Assembly (NCBI GenBank): GCA_947095585.1
Contig: OX352764.1
Span: 8,789,001-8,853,000, forward strand
From: Nephrocerus scutellatus
Lineage: Eukaryota; Arthropoda; Insecta; Diptera; Pipunculidae
Direction of reading: 5' to 3'
DNA length: 64,000 nt
The position numbers and the translations under genes were made by a program. The notes below the pieces were generated by a model, which was given only the letters and a program-made list of their open reading frames with translations, did not search any database and was not told where the DNA came from. Of this stretch, positions 37,355 to 49,779 are shown in pieces. Within the stretch, counting starts at the first letter, position 1; each line of letters opens with the position of its first letter.

Positions 37355-39220
37355 ATGAGACTTAGGTGTAATTTTGTTTGGCAAATTGTGGCCCTTTGCG
37401 TGGTCGTGGTCGCAAATGCAAAAGTTACGTGTGGACACGAAGCCAAAGATTTCGATGATTCAATTTTATATAAAATTGAATTTGAAATACCAGATTTCGA
37501 TGAAAATCCAGTAAGTACATGGGTTGTAAAATATAGAGAACAGTAGAATTAATGTTTCGCTTCCAGGAATTAGAAAAACAAGTTCAAACGTTTTATACCC
37601 ACGACAAGGAACAGTACGATTGTGTCATTCCACGACTGGACGATGTAAAGGAGGAGGAAAAGACGGATGATACCAATATTTGTTAGAAGATTATTTTAAA
37701 GAGTTTTCTTTACCAATGTTCATATAAATATATTTTTTTTGCAGCGCCTCTAACTCTAATACGACAAATCTTTTCATCGAGCAGCTGTTCCTATCGTATT
37801 GAGGCTTACTGGTCATATGAAATCTGTCACGGTTATCATATTAAACAATATCATGAAGAGCGAGAAGGTATGTTTTGTAATATAACTAAATAAGGTTATG
37901 AGGTTAATTTCAACTTTTACAGGAAAGAACATAAAATTTCAAGAATACTATCTAGGAAAATGGACTGATGAAAAAACAGAATTGCTAACCAAAAATTTCG
38001 AAAACGATCGCAAATCTAGTCAGACATATAAAACAACTAAAATTGATAATATCAAGTACCCCTACTTTGAAATGGATATGACCGATGGCACTCTCTGTGA
38101 CATTCTTGGAGAACCACGAACAACCAAAATTCGTTACGTATGCTATCCTCATGGAAAGAATGCTATTTATTCGTTTAAAGAAACTTCCACGTGCAATTAT
38201 GAGGCGATTATTTTAACATCTCTTTTATGCATGAATCCAGCCTTTCATCCAGAGGAATCGAAAGAGGTTTCTATCAAGTGTTTTAATTCACCAACTGAAT
38301 CGCGAAAGCCTTTAAGTCTTTTGCGACAGGAATTGAAAGATCTTCAAATGGCTGATTTGGAAGTTAGCGAAACTGCAGGAACATCAGCAGCTGGTAGCAA
38401 ACGATTAATGCTTGTTAATAAACTTGGTGTCGATATCGATAAACTGGTGTTGGAAGTGATGTATCCAGAGTCGAAAGACAATGACAATACACCTCAAGCT
38501 GAAGGCGAGATAACACCTGCTTCAGATGAAAACCAGGATTTAGAACCTCCAAAATTAAATCCAATTACCAACTTGTCGCCCATCAGAGACTTTCTAAATG
38601 GGCGTAGCAATTGTCTTGTGGGGGTTTGTAAAGAAAAACAAATCTGTTTCGATAAACATGTTATGTGTAAGTTGATTTCTTTTTCGATTTTACAGGGAAC
38701 TGGCTGGTGGAAATACGAATTTTGTTATGGTCGCCATGTTCGTCAATTCCATAAGGATAAAAAATCTGAAAGTGAGTTAATGCTGGGCTTCTTCAATGAG
38801 GATTCTCACCGTGAATGGATTAAAGCCAATCCGGGAAAGGATCCAAGACAACAAGGCTTAAGCATGTCTATTTTGCATCATTATGAAGGCGGTACGCGCT
38901 GTGATCGCACAGGAAAGCCCCGCGAAACCGATGTAAAGCTTACTTGCACTCCAGTCACCAGTTCACCATCGAGCATCTCAATGTATTTGCTCGAGCCCAA
39001 AACATGTCAATATATTTTAGTTGTAGAGTCACCCATTATTTGTGATATTTTGCAATTAGTTGATGAAGATGGTCTGGTGCAGGAAAATAAACTGGAAGCG
39101 TTACTGTTGAGAGAAAATTCAATAAAAACAATCAGTGCCACTGCCACAACTGATGAATCAACTACTGAAGCAGAAATCACAGATATCGATGCAGTTGAAA
39201 TACGTTATGAAAATGATTAG
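37355..39220 (+). CDS. ERLEC1: ERLEC1/XTP3-B ER lectin with two MRH domains
   Basis: ER-lumenal lectin that recognises trimmed mannose glycans on misfolded proteins and hands them to the HRD1 ERAD ligase. Exons 37355-37510, 37567-37681, 37745-37867, 37923-38623 and 38696-39220 (539 residues). Signal peptide [18 protein letters not shown] domain 1 contains [20 protein letters not shown], then [20 protein letters not shown] and the [13 protein letters not shown] end. MRH domain 2 has [34 protein letters not shown] and [16 protein letters not shown]. Two MRH domains and the YMLEP-type C-terminus indicate ERLEC1 rather than OS-9. The 72-base intron 38624-38695 is a multiple of three without stops, so the frame also reads through it. 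Likely counterpart of Drosophila CG6766 (recollection). Confidence 0.9.
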
Positions 39221-39464
39221 TTTTAACTAAATTATTAGTATATAACAGTTTTGAAAAATTAAATAATTTTGTAAAAATTTCGACTTTGTTTATTCTTTAT
39301 TCCCATTCGCAGTTTTCGTTTCCAAAAATCTTAGCCTTCTCTTTGATATGATACCCTATAACACTGAATAATTTCTTAATTGTCGTCTTGATACGAAAAC
39401 ATACTTTTCCTAAACTACGGTTTTGAAAAATATCTGTTTATCAAATTGTTAATCAATCCATTTT
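39221..39464. other. Convergent 3' ends of ERLEC1 and IFT43
   Basis: The stop codons of the two tail-to-tail genes are about 245 bases apart, so their 3' UTRs probably abut or overlap. No perfect AATAAA is seen on either strand. Confidence 0.6.
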
Positions 39465-40365
39465 TTATGTACGCGTTGGCATTAATTCGTCAGCGGCTAT
39501 TTCAATTTTACGGCCACATGTCTGAGACTTGTCCGAGTGAATTTCTGCAATAACATCTGTGAAAAGCTTGTCCCAATCCCACACCTCGTCGGGTTCATCA
39601 AGGCTATCAGGCGCTTGCAGGCAACGCGTTAGCATAGTCAAATCCACACCTTCAATTGCCGAGAAGGCATTCTGTGACAGTAAGTCTGAATGAAGAAGAG
39701 TTCGATTTGCAATTACTCTGAAAGAACAGAAAATGTTAAATACAATATGTTATTAGTTAGGTATTGCTTACGAAGCTGATTTCAATTTTTCGTTTACTAC
39801 ATCATCTTTGACATCGTCCAAATCAGGAATAATTGGAATATCTTCATCTGGTGATGTCTCTCTAACAGACTTCTGAACAAAATTCCTAAAGCGTTCACTA
39901 AAAAGATATGATAAATAATAGAGAGCGAAATCTATGGAGCATTTTGAAATTCACTTACTCCTCAGCTAGATTCTTGGTTTTGTTTCTGCAGTGAGACCAT
40001 ACATAAATTAATACAAATTGAAAACTTGAAAACATATCTTATACTTTAATAATTTATGTCCAGTATCAGCCCATCCCCCCAAAATTCGGCGGGGTGGTCG
40101 CTTTATTTCGGAATCTGCTGTGCTTGACGACGATGCGATTATGTTTGCATTTGGTTGTGCAAGTTCCACACTAATATCCAATGCAATCTCCTTGTCAGCG
40201 CTGGTGGTGCTCGTTGAACTCTGTTTTTTCTCAGGATTGCGACTATTGGAACGTCGACCTTTGCGAGCAGTTGTCTGTGAGACAAGATTAAATAGCTTTT
40301 TTCCTTTAACTTTTGAGTTTACTTGCCTTTCGTATTGACAATTTTAATTCCTCAGCCCATTCCAT
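39465..40365 (-). CDS. IFT43: IFT43, intraflagellar transport A subunit (apparent frameshift)
   Basis: Peripheral subunit of the IFT-A complex for retrograde ciliary transport. Minus-strand exons: 40365-40327, 40274-40046, 39985-39959, 39897-39772, 39717-39465; convergent with ERLEC1. Seen: GGWADTGHKLLK, the family's GGWA motif; DIPIIPDLDDVKDDV, matching IPIIPDLEEVQ-type; and DLTMLTRCLQ with EVWDWDKLFTDVIAEI, matching the conserved WDWDxLFTEV block. Phases agree at all joins except inside exon 2. There the frame used from exon 1 (ending EIKRPPRRILG) meets the GGWAD frame only if the C run at 40076-40080 (plus strand) had six instead of five bases. Intron 1 uses a GC donor (AAG|gcaagt). Either a sequencing error or a real null allele; the rest of the gene looks intact. 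Confidence 0.85.
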
Positions 40366-41261
40366 TTTACTTCAATGAGCACAATAGAGAAATTTAAATT
40401 TTAACTCTCAAGTCTAATTTGCTTACTTTACTGAATATGTAGTTGTGTGCTGACTACCTAGTTTAGGTAAATAATCAGATCGTTGGTTGCTATGGTTAAT
40501 ATTAAAGGCACAACACAATATAAGGAACATTCGGATCGCTCTAGGTAGTAGCACTAGGGTGACACAACCAATATTTAATTATTTACATTAATGTAGTAAT
40601 ATATTAATAAAGGGGTATCTGAATTTCTAGATATGCATTTACTATTTCTTATAATTTTTCACATTTATAAATTGAGTAGCGCAATTAAATAGATTTAAAA
40701 TATGCTGCACGTGAACACATCGTTTAATAATAATTTTCGCAGTCACTTGGCATAAAAACACCAAAATTACCGTTATAACTCAAAACCATACATTACTCTA
40801 AAAGGGTTTTCATGCGAAGCTCCATTGCACTCCTCTTCGAATGATTCGTAATTTGAATAAATCAATCAAGTTTCCACTTCGTTATAAGTTTTATGGTATT
40901 CCGAGGTGGGTGTAAGAACCACTACAGCAGACTACGATCGATATCGATATGGTCCTTTGGCGATATAAATACGGAGTGTTAGCGGCCAAATTCAAGTGTG
41001 TATTAAACATCTACGAGGCGGCTTTTTGTTGCAGCAAACATTTTTATTAAAAATCATATTTCATACGCGGTTCATATTTTTATATAGCCAAAGGTTCTTG
41101 CAAAACCATTTTACTACACTACAAAATAATCATGTTTAGTTTAAAAGAGTGTTTTCGAAGAGTATGTGCATTGTTACTGAATAAATTAGTCTATGTAAGC
41201 TAGAGCAAGCTCAAGCTTTTTTACTCTAGCTTCTATGCTCTAGCTCATATTACTGTAATTT

Positions 41262-41440
41262 TTTTCCTTTTTAAAAATCTGTTTTGGAGTTGATTCTTTT
41301 TCTCGGCAAATCGAACATGAAAGACGAGGATCGTTTCTTCACAATGATATGTGAAATGTGTTGTTACTGTGGTTAGCAAAAAGGGGTAAATCTCCCAAAA
41401 TATACAGATACGTTTGGTGCGTTTTCCAATTGGAATTTTG
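41262..41440 (-). mobile_element. MITE family copy E
   Basis: Shares tcgaacatgaaagacgagg, aggggtaaatctcccaaaat and atatacagata with copies D and A. Terminal parts are eroded. Confidence 0.6.
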
Positions 41441-41526
41441 AAAAAGAAAATTTTCCTTAAAAAACTATTCGACGAAAGATCGGAAATCGCCTTTCACATA
41501 CCTGTATATCTGACAACTCCGAAAAA

Positions 41527-41757
41527 GATTTCTAAAAACGAAAAAAACGACATCTGGAAATACCATTTTGTGCGTTATCTACAACTTTCAGTTTTGCTAC
41601 CAAAACACGTTGTCTGTTGTCAAAAACGAAAACAATTTCAGAAACATCTGACAAATCTGCCAGAGATTTCTAAAAACGAAAAAAAAAACGACATCTGGAG
41701 ATACGATTTTGAGCGTTATCTTACAACTTTCAGTTTTGCTGTCAAAAACGAAAACAT
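41527..41757 (+). repeat. 138-base tandem duplication
   Basis: gatttctaaaaacgaaaaaa, cgacatctgga, gcgttatct and acaactttcagttttgct occur in order from 41527 and again from 41665, offset 138 bases. Few differences, so a recent duplication. A related stretch (cagatttctaaaacaac) occurs at the end of MITE copy B. The 123-codon ORF at 41414-41785 spans it and is not convincing. Confidence 0.85.
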
Positions 41758-41993
41758 TTTCACCATATTTTCTACGCTTTTGTAGCGTTTTTGACAGAAC
41801 TATTAGAAATTTATCGGCGACATTTGGAGCAACCGGCTCGGCTGGGTAACATCGAACCAAACAGATAACAGATGTAAATGCCTATTAAAAGGCAACAATC
41901 AACATTTTCGATTTATACATTACATGGTAATTTGACTTAATAATAACTTAAATATTTAACGACGCATGAATTTATTGGAATCTATTTTGGAAA

Positions 41994-44492
41994 ATGCCTC
42001 CGAAGTCATCAAACAAAAAGAAAATTGTAACGTGGTTTTTGTGTGAGAAATGCAATATACACATAACCTCTTCAAAAGATCGCGAAATTCATGAGAAGTT
42101 TTGTCCTATTGGGCAAGATGAATGTAATAACAACGGCTTAGAATTTATTAGGAATGACATCCTCTATACGTCTACTCTAGAACGAAAAACATTTTCAGTA
42201 GAGGAACTGGCAGATTCCACGCAGAAATGTTTAAATAATTTAATATTCCTTTCGGAAGGTGCAATGAAGTTATGTCGCTTTCGGATTGGCCAAAATGTTG
42301 TCATACGTTCTTTGGAACAACCGCAACTACCACCACTAGTTCGGGCAATGTGGCCGATTCCAGAAAAGTTCCTAACAACAGTTTTTGTCTCTCCAGATGG
42401 TGTGTAACACTTGAAATGTGGAATACAATTTTAGTGTTTTATTTTATTTCCAGATTATAGAATAAACTGGCAAAACTACAAAGGAACTTTGTTAAAAATT
42501 GAGAAAATTCCATCGTCGCAGATATGTATAGCTAAGCATATAGAATTGAAGGTAACCCATGGGCAGCACTTGGAACCTTCACAATGGCGAGATGTAGAGC
42601 GTGTCTTAAAAAACCAAATGAAAAACTGTTTCTACGCGAGAGGAAGTATAGTTCGTTTAAATTTCTTTAATAGATTGTTAGAGCTTACCATCTTGAGATT
42701 GAGTTCTTCATTTCCTTCGGAGAGTGATTCATTTTCATTGGAGAAAGAGTTGGAAAAAATGCAACTAAATGAGGACGGCAAATTCTTTCAAATTATCCTA
42801 TCTACACACTTTGAAATAATGAATTCGATAAATTTGGACACAAAATCCGATGATAAACCAATCACTATCATAAAGACGGATATTGGTGGTTTAGAGGAGC
42901 AATTGAAGAACGTTGAAGAATCGATGAACATTGCTTTAGGAGTGCAGCATATTCCGACGGGTAATTCTCATAATACTTAACATGTCGGATATGCTATGAA
43001 TGGAATTTTTCTTTCAGGTGTGAGCATTTCCCGAGGGCTTTTGCTCTTCGGCCCGACTGGTTGTGGCAAATCAATGATTTGCGAGGCAATGGCTAGTAGC
43101 ACAAATGCTAAAGTAATCCGAATTAATGCAAGTGAACTGTTTAGTAAATTTCTTGGCGAAACAGAGAAGAATCTACAGGAACATTTTGAACGAGCTTATC
43201 GAAATTATCCTAACTCGACCCTAATAATCGTTGAAGATGTTCACAATTTGTGTCCCAAACACGAAACGAACGAAGTCGTTAAGCGCGTTTCGGTTGCTTT
43301 TCTTAACATGCTGGACAGTTTGAATTTACATTACCAAGCTAAAAAGATCTTTGTACTCGCAACAACAGGGAATATTGAAGAACTTAGTGCTGGCATTCGT
43401 CGTCCTGGACGAATTGACTGTGAAGTTGAAGTTCCCGCACCAGCACCAAAGGACCGATGTAATATAATGAAATGTCTTTTAAAACGCGTTGAACACAACC
43501 TTACGGACGAATCCATTTCGGAAATATCTAATGTAACTCATGGTTTTGTCGGATCTGATTTAGCAAATTTAATTTATAACGCTTCGTTGACAGCCGTCAA
43601 AGCGAGGCGCTCACACGTTGAACTGTCTGATCTTTCAGAAGCTCTCCATCATGTTAAACCAAGTGCCATGCGTGAAGTACTTATCGAGAACCCAAATGTA
43701 AAATGGTCCGATATTGGGGGACAGCAATGTTTAAAATTAAAACTTAAACAAGCCATCGAATGGCCTTTGCTACACTCAGAAAAGTTTGAACGACTGGGAA
43801 TTAAAGCACCGCGAGGAATTCTGATGTTTGGACCACCAGGTTGTTCAAAAACAATGATCGCTAAAGCTTTAGCAACTGAAAGTCAAGTAAATTTCTTGTC
43901 GATAAAGGGACCAGAACTGTTCTCTATGTGGGTTGGCGAATCTGAGCGTGCAGTTCGTGAGATTTTTCGTAAAGCGCGTCAAGTGTCTCCTTCAATCATA
44001 TTTTTTGATGAAATCGATGCTATCGGAGGTGAACGTTCATCTGACAGTGGATCGTCAGTTAAAGAGCGTGTTCTTACACAACTCTTAACCGAACTGGACG
44101 GTGTTGATGCTTTGAAAAATGTCACAATTGTTGCGGCAACCAATCGACCAGATATGATTGATAAAGCATTGCTGCGGCCCGGTCGCATCGATCGAATAGT
44201 GTATGTGGGATTGCCAAATGCGGAAGCACGTAAGGAAATTTTCCATATTAAGTTAGGGAAAATGCCTTTATCTAGCGATGTTGACATAGACAGGTTAATT
44301 GAACTTACCGAAGGTTATTCAGGTGCCGAAATACAAGCTGTCTGCCATGAAGCTGCTTTGAAATCGCTTGAAGAAAGTTTCGAGGCCGAGGCGGTTCGAT
44401 GGTCAGAATTTGAATATGCTCTGCAAGTGGTTCATCCCCGAACCAGCTCAGAGTTGTTAAAGCTGTATGATCAATTCATTAAACATAACTAA
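41994..44492 (+). CDS. AFG2A: AFG2/SPATA5-type double AAA ATPase
   Basis: Type II AAA+ ATPase that by family releases shuttling factors from cytoplasmic pre-60S ribosomes. Exons 41994-42399, 42454-42960 and 43018-44492, in phase, 795 residues. N-terminal residues about 16-40 hold a possible CCHC zinc site (CEKCNIHI, then HEKFC). D1: Walker A GPTGCGKS near 316; Walker B position reads LIIVEDVHNL near 372, lacking the usual DE pair; RRPGRIDCEV. D2: GPPGCSKT near 576, IIFFDEIDAI near 630, AATNRPDMIDKALLRPGRID, then GYSGAEIQAVCHEAAL. D2 therefore looks fully catalytic and D1 may be a weak hydrolase. Divergent from IFT43, as I recall for Drosophila CG5776/CG5780. A second copy of the last 30 codons lies at 46.43 kb. 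Confidence 0.92.
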
Positions 44493-44551
44493 TTATAAAA
44501 TATGATTATTTATTTAATCTTTGTAGCTTTTAATAAGCTTTATTTAAAAAA

Positions 44552-45040
44552 TTATGATTTAAATTCTTCCAATAAGTGGGTCTTGCGGACCTTAACAATA
44601 CCGAACATCAAGCGGAGTCCTGCGTATGTAGCAATTTCATTTGCGTAAGTCGATCTACGTATTTTCAGCAAATCTCTGGCACCATCATTATTGTGTGGTC
44701 ATTTATTTTTTTTTGCCACTTTTGACCGGCGTCTGCATCAAAATGACGCGGCAACAGCATCGTCTGCATCGACCAGTCGAATTTTTTTGTGTTGGTTTCG
44801 GAGTATCACGAAGTATCACAAATACTCCTCATCTTTGCTTTGGCTCCTTTTATCAAGCAATAATAGCAGTCGATTAATAGTACTTCGAAATTTGTTTTCT
44901 CTCTACACTGCATCATGCTAAAATGGATGTAGCGCGATGCTTCCACCATGAACGAGGAAATTCCTGCCATTACTTTAAATATTTTGTCAAAAATATCCTC
45001 GTCTAGGCATGGAGAATGCAGTGGTTTCTTTACAACGCAA
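44552..45040 (-). pseudogene. Decayed or unrecognised minus-strand coding stretch
   Basis: Two protein-like blocks on the minus strand. Block 1, 45040 to 44806, follows an acceptor-like tatttttag. It includes CLDEDIFDKIFKVMAGISSF and NFEVLLIDCYYCLIKGAKAK, and ends at a TGA. The same frame then continues open with KKFDWSMQTMLLPRHFDADA. Block 2, about 44685 to 44552 in another frame, contains STYANEIATYAGLRLMFGIV and KVRKTHLLEEFKS and then a stop. An AATAAA (minus, 44544-44539) follows directly. Composition is protein-like, but an internal stop and a frameshift suggest a pseudogene or an old insertion. I do not recognise the family. It is convergent with AFG2A. Confidence 0.45.
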
Positions 45041-45169
45041 CTAAAAATACGATGAGTTAGATTAACATTAGTGTTAGTAAGTAAGTTAGTAAGTAAATAA
45101 CGAACCTAACAAGCAATTTAATATAATAATTATTTTCAAGCTCTTTAACTATACAACAAAAGAATTTGC

Positions 45170-45620
45170 TGTTCGGAATCGGGTTGAGAAAATGTATCCA
45201 TTGGTTGTCCTAATCGTTCTGTAGTACTGTTGTAATGGAAGCTGAATCGCTAATGTTTGGAAAATATAGATTTTGCCCGGGATGCGAACTATCCCGTACG
45301 ACTCCAGCATAAACTTGATAAACGAAAAGAGGATTGCCGCCAGTTACTTGCTACATAAGCAGCCGATGTGCAACCCTATGAAAATTGCGATGTTTGAGGA
45401 GCATCATGCGTCACACCGATAAGATGGTGTGGTCATCTCTTATTTAGTCGCGTGTGTTCGAAGATGATCATGCGACAGTGCCGATAAGATGGTGCGGTCA
45501 TCTTTTATTCAGTCACGTGTGGCGAGTGTAAGTGCCGCGTATGAAAATTGGCCATTGGTTGTGCTAATCGTTCTGTAGTACTGTTGGAATGGAAGCAGCA
45601 TTGCGTATGTTTGAAAAATG
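45170..45620 (+). repeat. Local duplications in the AFG2A 3' region
   Basis: ccattggttgtcctaatcgt, with ctgtagtactgttg and aatggaagc, occurs at about 45199 and again at 45551. Between them, caccgataagatggtgtggt plus tcatct repeats as a tandem pair (about 45414 and 45478, with gtcgcgtgtg / gtcacgtgtg). This is probably the inside of a degraded transposon. Confidence 0.7.
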
Positions 45621-45639
45621 GAGTGCATCGATGACGATG

Positions 45640-46384
45640 CACTATTGTAGATACAAAGCATAGTCATTTACCGTAGTATTGTATATAACAAAATTAGACT
45701 AAGAAATAGTATAAAAGAAGTAGTTTTGATGAAATAAAGACAGAGTTAATTTCAAACTTAAACGGAACACATCTTCTTACTCTACACACATTACACCAAC
45801 GTCCAACGTGCGAGGACTAACAGCATCATGCTAGTATTCCCACAAGAACATTGATTAAATCTATAAGTCTGTCTCCACAGTAAAGCAATACAATTTCCAT
45901 CTAGTAACAGTTTTATAGGAAAAGTAATACGTATAATAAATATACCATACGTATATTACGTGGCGATCCTGCGGACAAACTGAGAGTCTAAAACAAATGT
46001 TCTTTCTTCATTTCCTGAATTTTTTAAATACTGCTGGAAGTAACAAACAATATTTTTCTAAAAACCATTTTCCTGCGGAACAAATAATAATTTAAAAAAA
46101 AAATCATTTTAATGGAAGAATATATCCCAAAATCAACGTCTCAAGAGGTACCACCACAGTACATTCCAAGTAAAACACAATTTGGATCAAGGAAGAATAC
46201 GATACACACAACAACACGAACGAGCCAACACCAAGAAAACAGCTGTACCATACATAAATACTACAATTATAACAGAACCAAAAAGAGGAGGCCAGCTAAC
46301 GAAAGACAAAAAATTCGACTAGCGCAGCTGCACCAGCTATCCGATACCGTGGAACACGTCTACAAAACTTTGGGAAGAGATTGA
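45640..46384 (+). mobile_element. Possible LTR-element fragment with gag-like ORF
   Basis: Weak evidence. An LTR-like stretch includes gatgaaataaagacagag near 45729, and a primer-site-like tggcgatcctgcgg lies near 45961. An intact 90-codon ORF (46112-46384) follows, beginning MEEYIPKSTSQEV. It is basic, rich in Gln, Thr and Lys, with a C-terminal KIRLAQLHQLSDTVEHVYKT helix. The layout suggests 5' LTR, primer site and start of gag, but no conserved domain is visible. Confidence 0.35.
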
Positions 46385-46426
46385 ACCAATAAAAAGCAGG
46401 TTCCAGAGCCGAAAAGAGCTGTATTT

Positions 46427-46521
46427 TAATATGCTTTGCAAGCGGTTCTTCCCCGAACCAGCTAGGGTGTTTTTAAGCTTTACGATAAATTCATAAAACG
46501 CAACTAATTATAAAACACAAT
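46427..46521 (+). pseudogene. Duplicated 3' end of the AFG2 gene
   Basis: aatatgctttgcaagcggtt, ccccgaaccagct, and cgcaactaattataaaa match the end of AFG2A at 44411-44502 (gaatatgctctgcaagtggt, ccccgaaccagct, cataactaattataaaa), including the stop and the first 3' UTR bases. Substitutions and frame damage mean it cannot function alone. Nothing upstream of it resembles the rest of AFG2A. Confidence 0.88.
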
Positions 46522-46593
46522 ATAATTATGTATATTTTGATTCCCTTTGTTAAAATGTAGTTTTGTAAATTTTTAGTTTTCGAAATATATACT

Positions 46594-48382
<1,789 letters not shown>

Positions 48383-49779
48383 TTAATGCGGCCAAGGGGT
48401 AATTAACTAGAATCTATTTCTACGTACGTACGCTCGTACCCTTGTTTTTATGCAATAAAGGAACCATATATTTATTTGTTTCTTAAAACAGCTGATTCTC
48501 AAATTTACAAATGAATATAAAATGCTTTTTACACCGGCTTGCAGCCTGCTGAGCTCCCACAGTCACAGGGCGTGTTTTCTTTTTATGTGAAACAGTGAAT
48601 TTACATATTCGATAAATCCGATAATTTATTCTCTGATCTGTCAGATAAAAAAAATTATCTGTTGTGTTTTTATCGTACAAGAGGCCATTAATGGTTGAAA
48701 TTCGATCGTCATTCATTTAATTTTTAAGTTTGAACGTTATTCAGGTTCTTTTGTCAAATAGTGTACCTCAATATTCATTGCATATACTTTTTTTGAATTT
48801 TGTTCTATTACGTCAGCTGCGATGTCAGCTGTGTTCGCGTTAATTCCCTGCAATACCTATGAACAAAAATTTAAAAATTTTTAATTATGTATAAACTTAA
48901 CCTTTCTGCACTCCTTCTCCATATAAACTGTAACTATGCCAAATCTCACACTCCTCCTCTCCTTCGTACTGAAATTGTGGCAATAATGTAAATTTTTTTA
49001 GTAGACGAAAAAAATAATTAATAATAAAAAAATAAAAAAAATAAAAAATAATATAAAAATGTATATGTAAGGAGCCAAAAGTTATTCCGAGCAGTTCGTT
49101 GTAATCATAGCCACTGCTACTGCTACTTTACAGAACCGATGAGACGTAGAAAGAAGAAGAAGAAATTTAACTGATCGTAGACAACGAAGAGATTATTAAA
49201 CTGTCAGATTTTAAATCTGCGTTTTTTTTCATTCTCTGAGTTTTTTTTACACTCCGAAAAGTCTCGGAAACAATATTTTACTCTGTGGTTTGTTTCAATA
49301 AACAAACATTTCTAAAAGTTTATGGTTAGTTGGGTACAATTTTCGTAGAACCGCTGCAAGCAAAGTGAGGTGAAACGACAAAAAAAATTTCATTCATTTC
49401 GCACTAAGCAAATGTCAATAATTGTTATTTTGATGTTGTAGAACAATTGATCAATCATTAAAGGAAAAGGGCATAAGTATAGTTAGGTGCTTCTTTGTGC
49501 AATCGGAATGTGTGGTAAATAAGTAATTACGTGAACGAGAACGTCTGTTCAGTGTTAAGTAAGTTTTATATTTTCCCAACTTAAAATAAAATAAAACTTC
49601 TAGGGAACTTCGTGTAGGAAACAGCAAATATCTGGTCTCCGAACTCCAAATGCGTTAAAATTTCTATTATATATTTCCGTTTCATTGATTTCCAGTTTAT
49701 CAGCACTTCTTGGAGTGATAAGCGAAAGCATAACGCAAAAATTAATTTATTTTGGAATACAGCTCTAGGAAGAAGATAA
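48383..49779. other. Divergent promoter region, ZAD gene and NIPA gene
   Basis: About 1.4 kb between divergent starts. Contains an A-rich low-complexity run (49005-49065) and a local inverted motif near 48610-48660 (gataatttattctctgatct with aaaattatct). The 5' UTR of the NIPA gene presumably lies in the last few hundred bases. No other gene recognised. Confidence 0.55.

Larger units (their letters stand above)
40366..41993. other. Divergent promoter region between IFT43 and AFG2A
   Basis: About 1.6 kb between two divergently transcribed genes. A TATCGATA (DREF/BEAF-like) motif lies at 40942-40949 within cgatcgatatcgatat. MITE copy E and the 138-base duplication fill the half next to AFG2A. 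Nothing else recognised. Confidence 0.6.
44493..46593. other. Scrambled spacer between AFG2A and the ZAD zinc-finger gene
   Basis: Contains, in order, the decayed minus-strand coding stretch, local duplications, a possible LTR fragment with a gag-like ORF and the duplicated AFG2A 3' end. The two AFG2A ends bracket the whole interval. Confidence 0.6.

Noticed and set aside
41414..41785. 123-codon ORF upstream of AFG2A
   Set aside because: Spans the 138-base tandem duplication; repeated peptide arises from the repeat, no domain.
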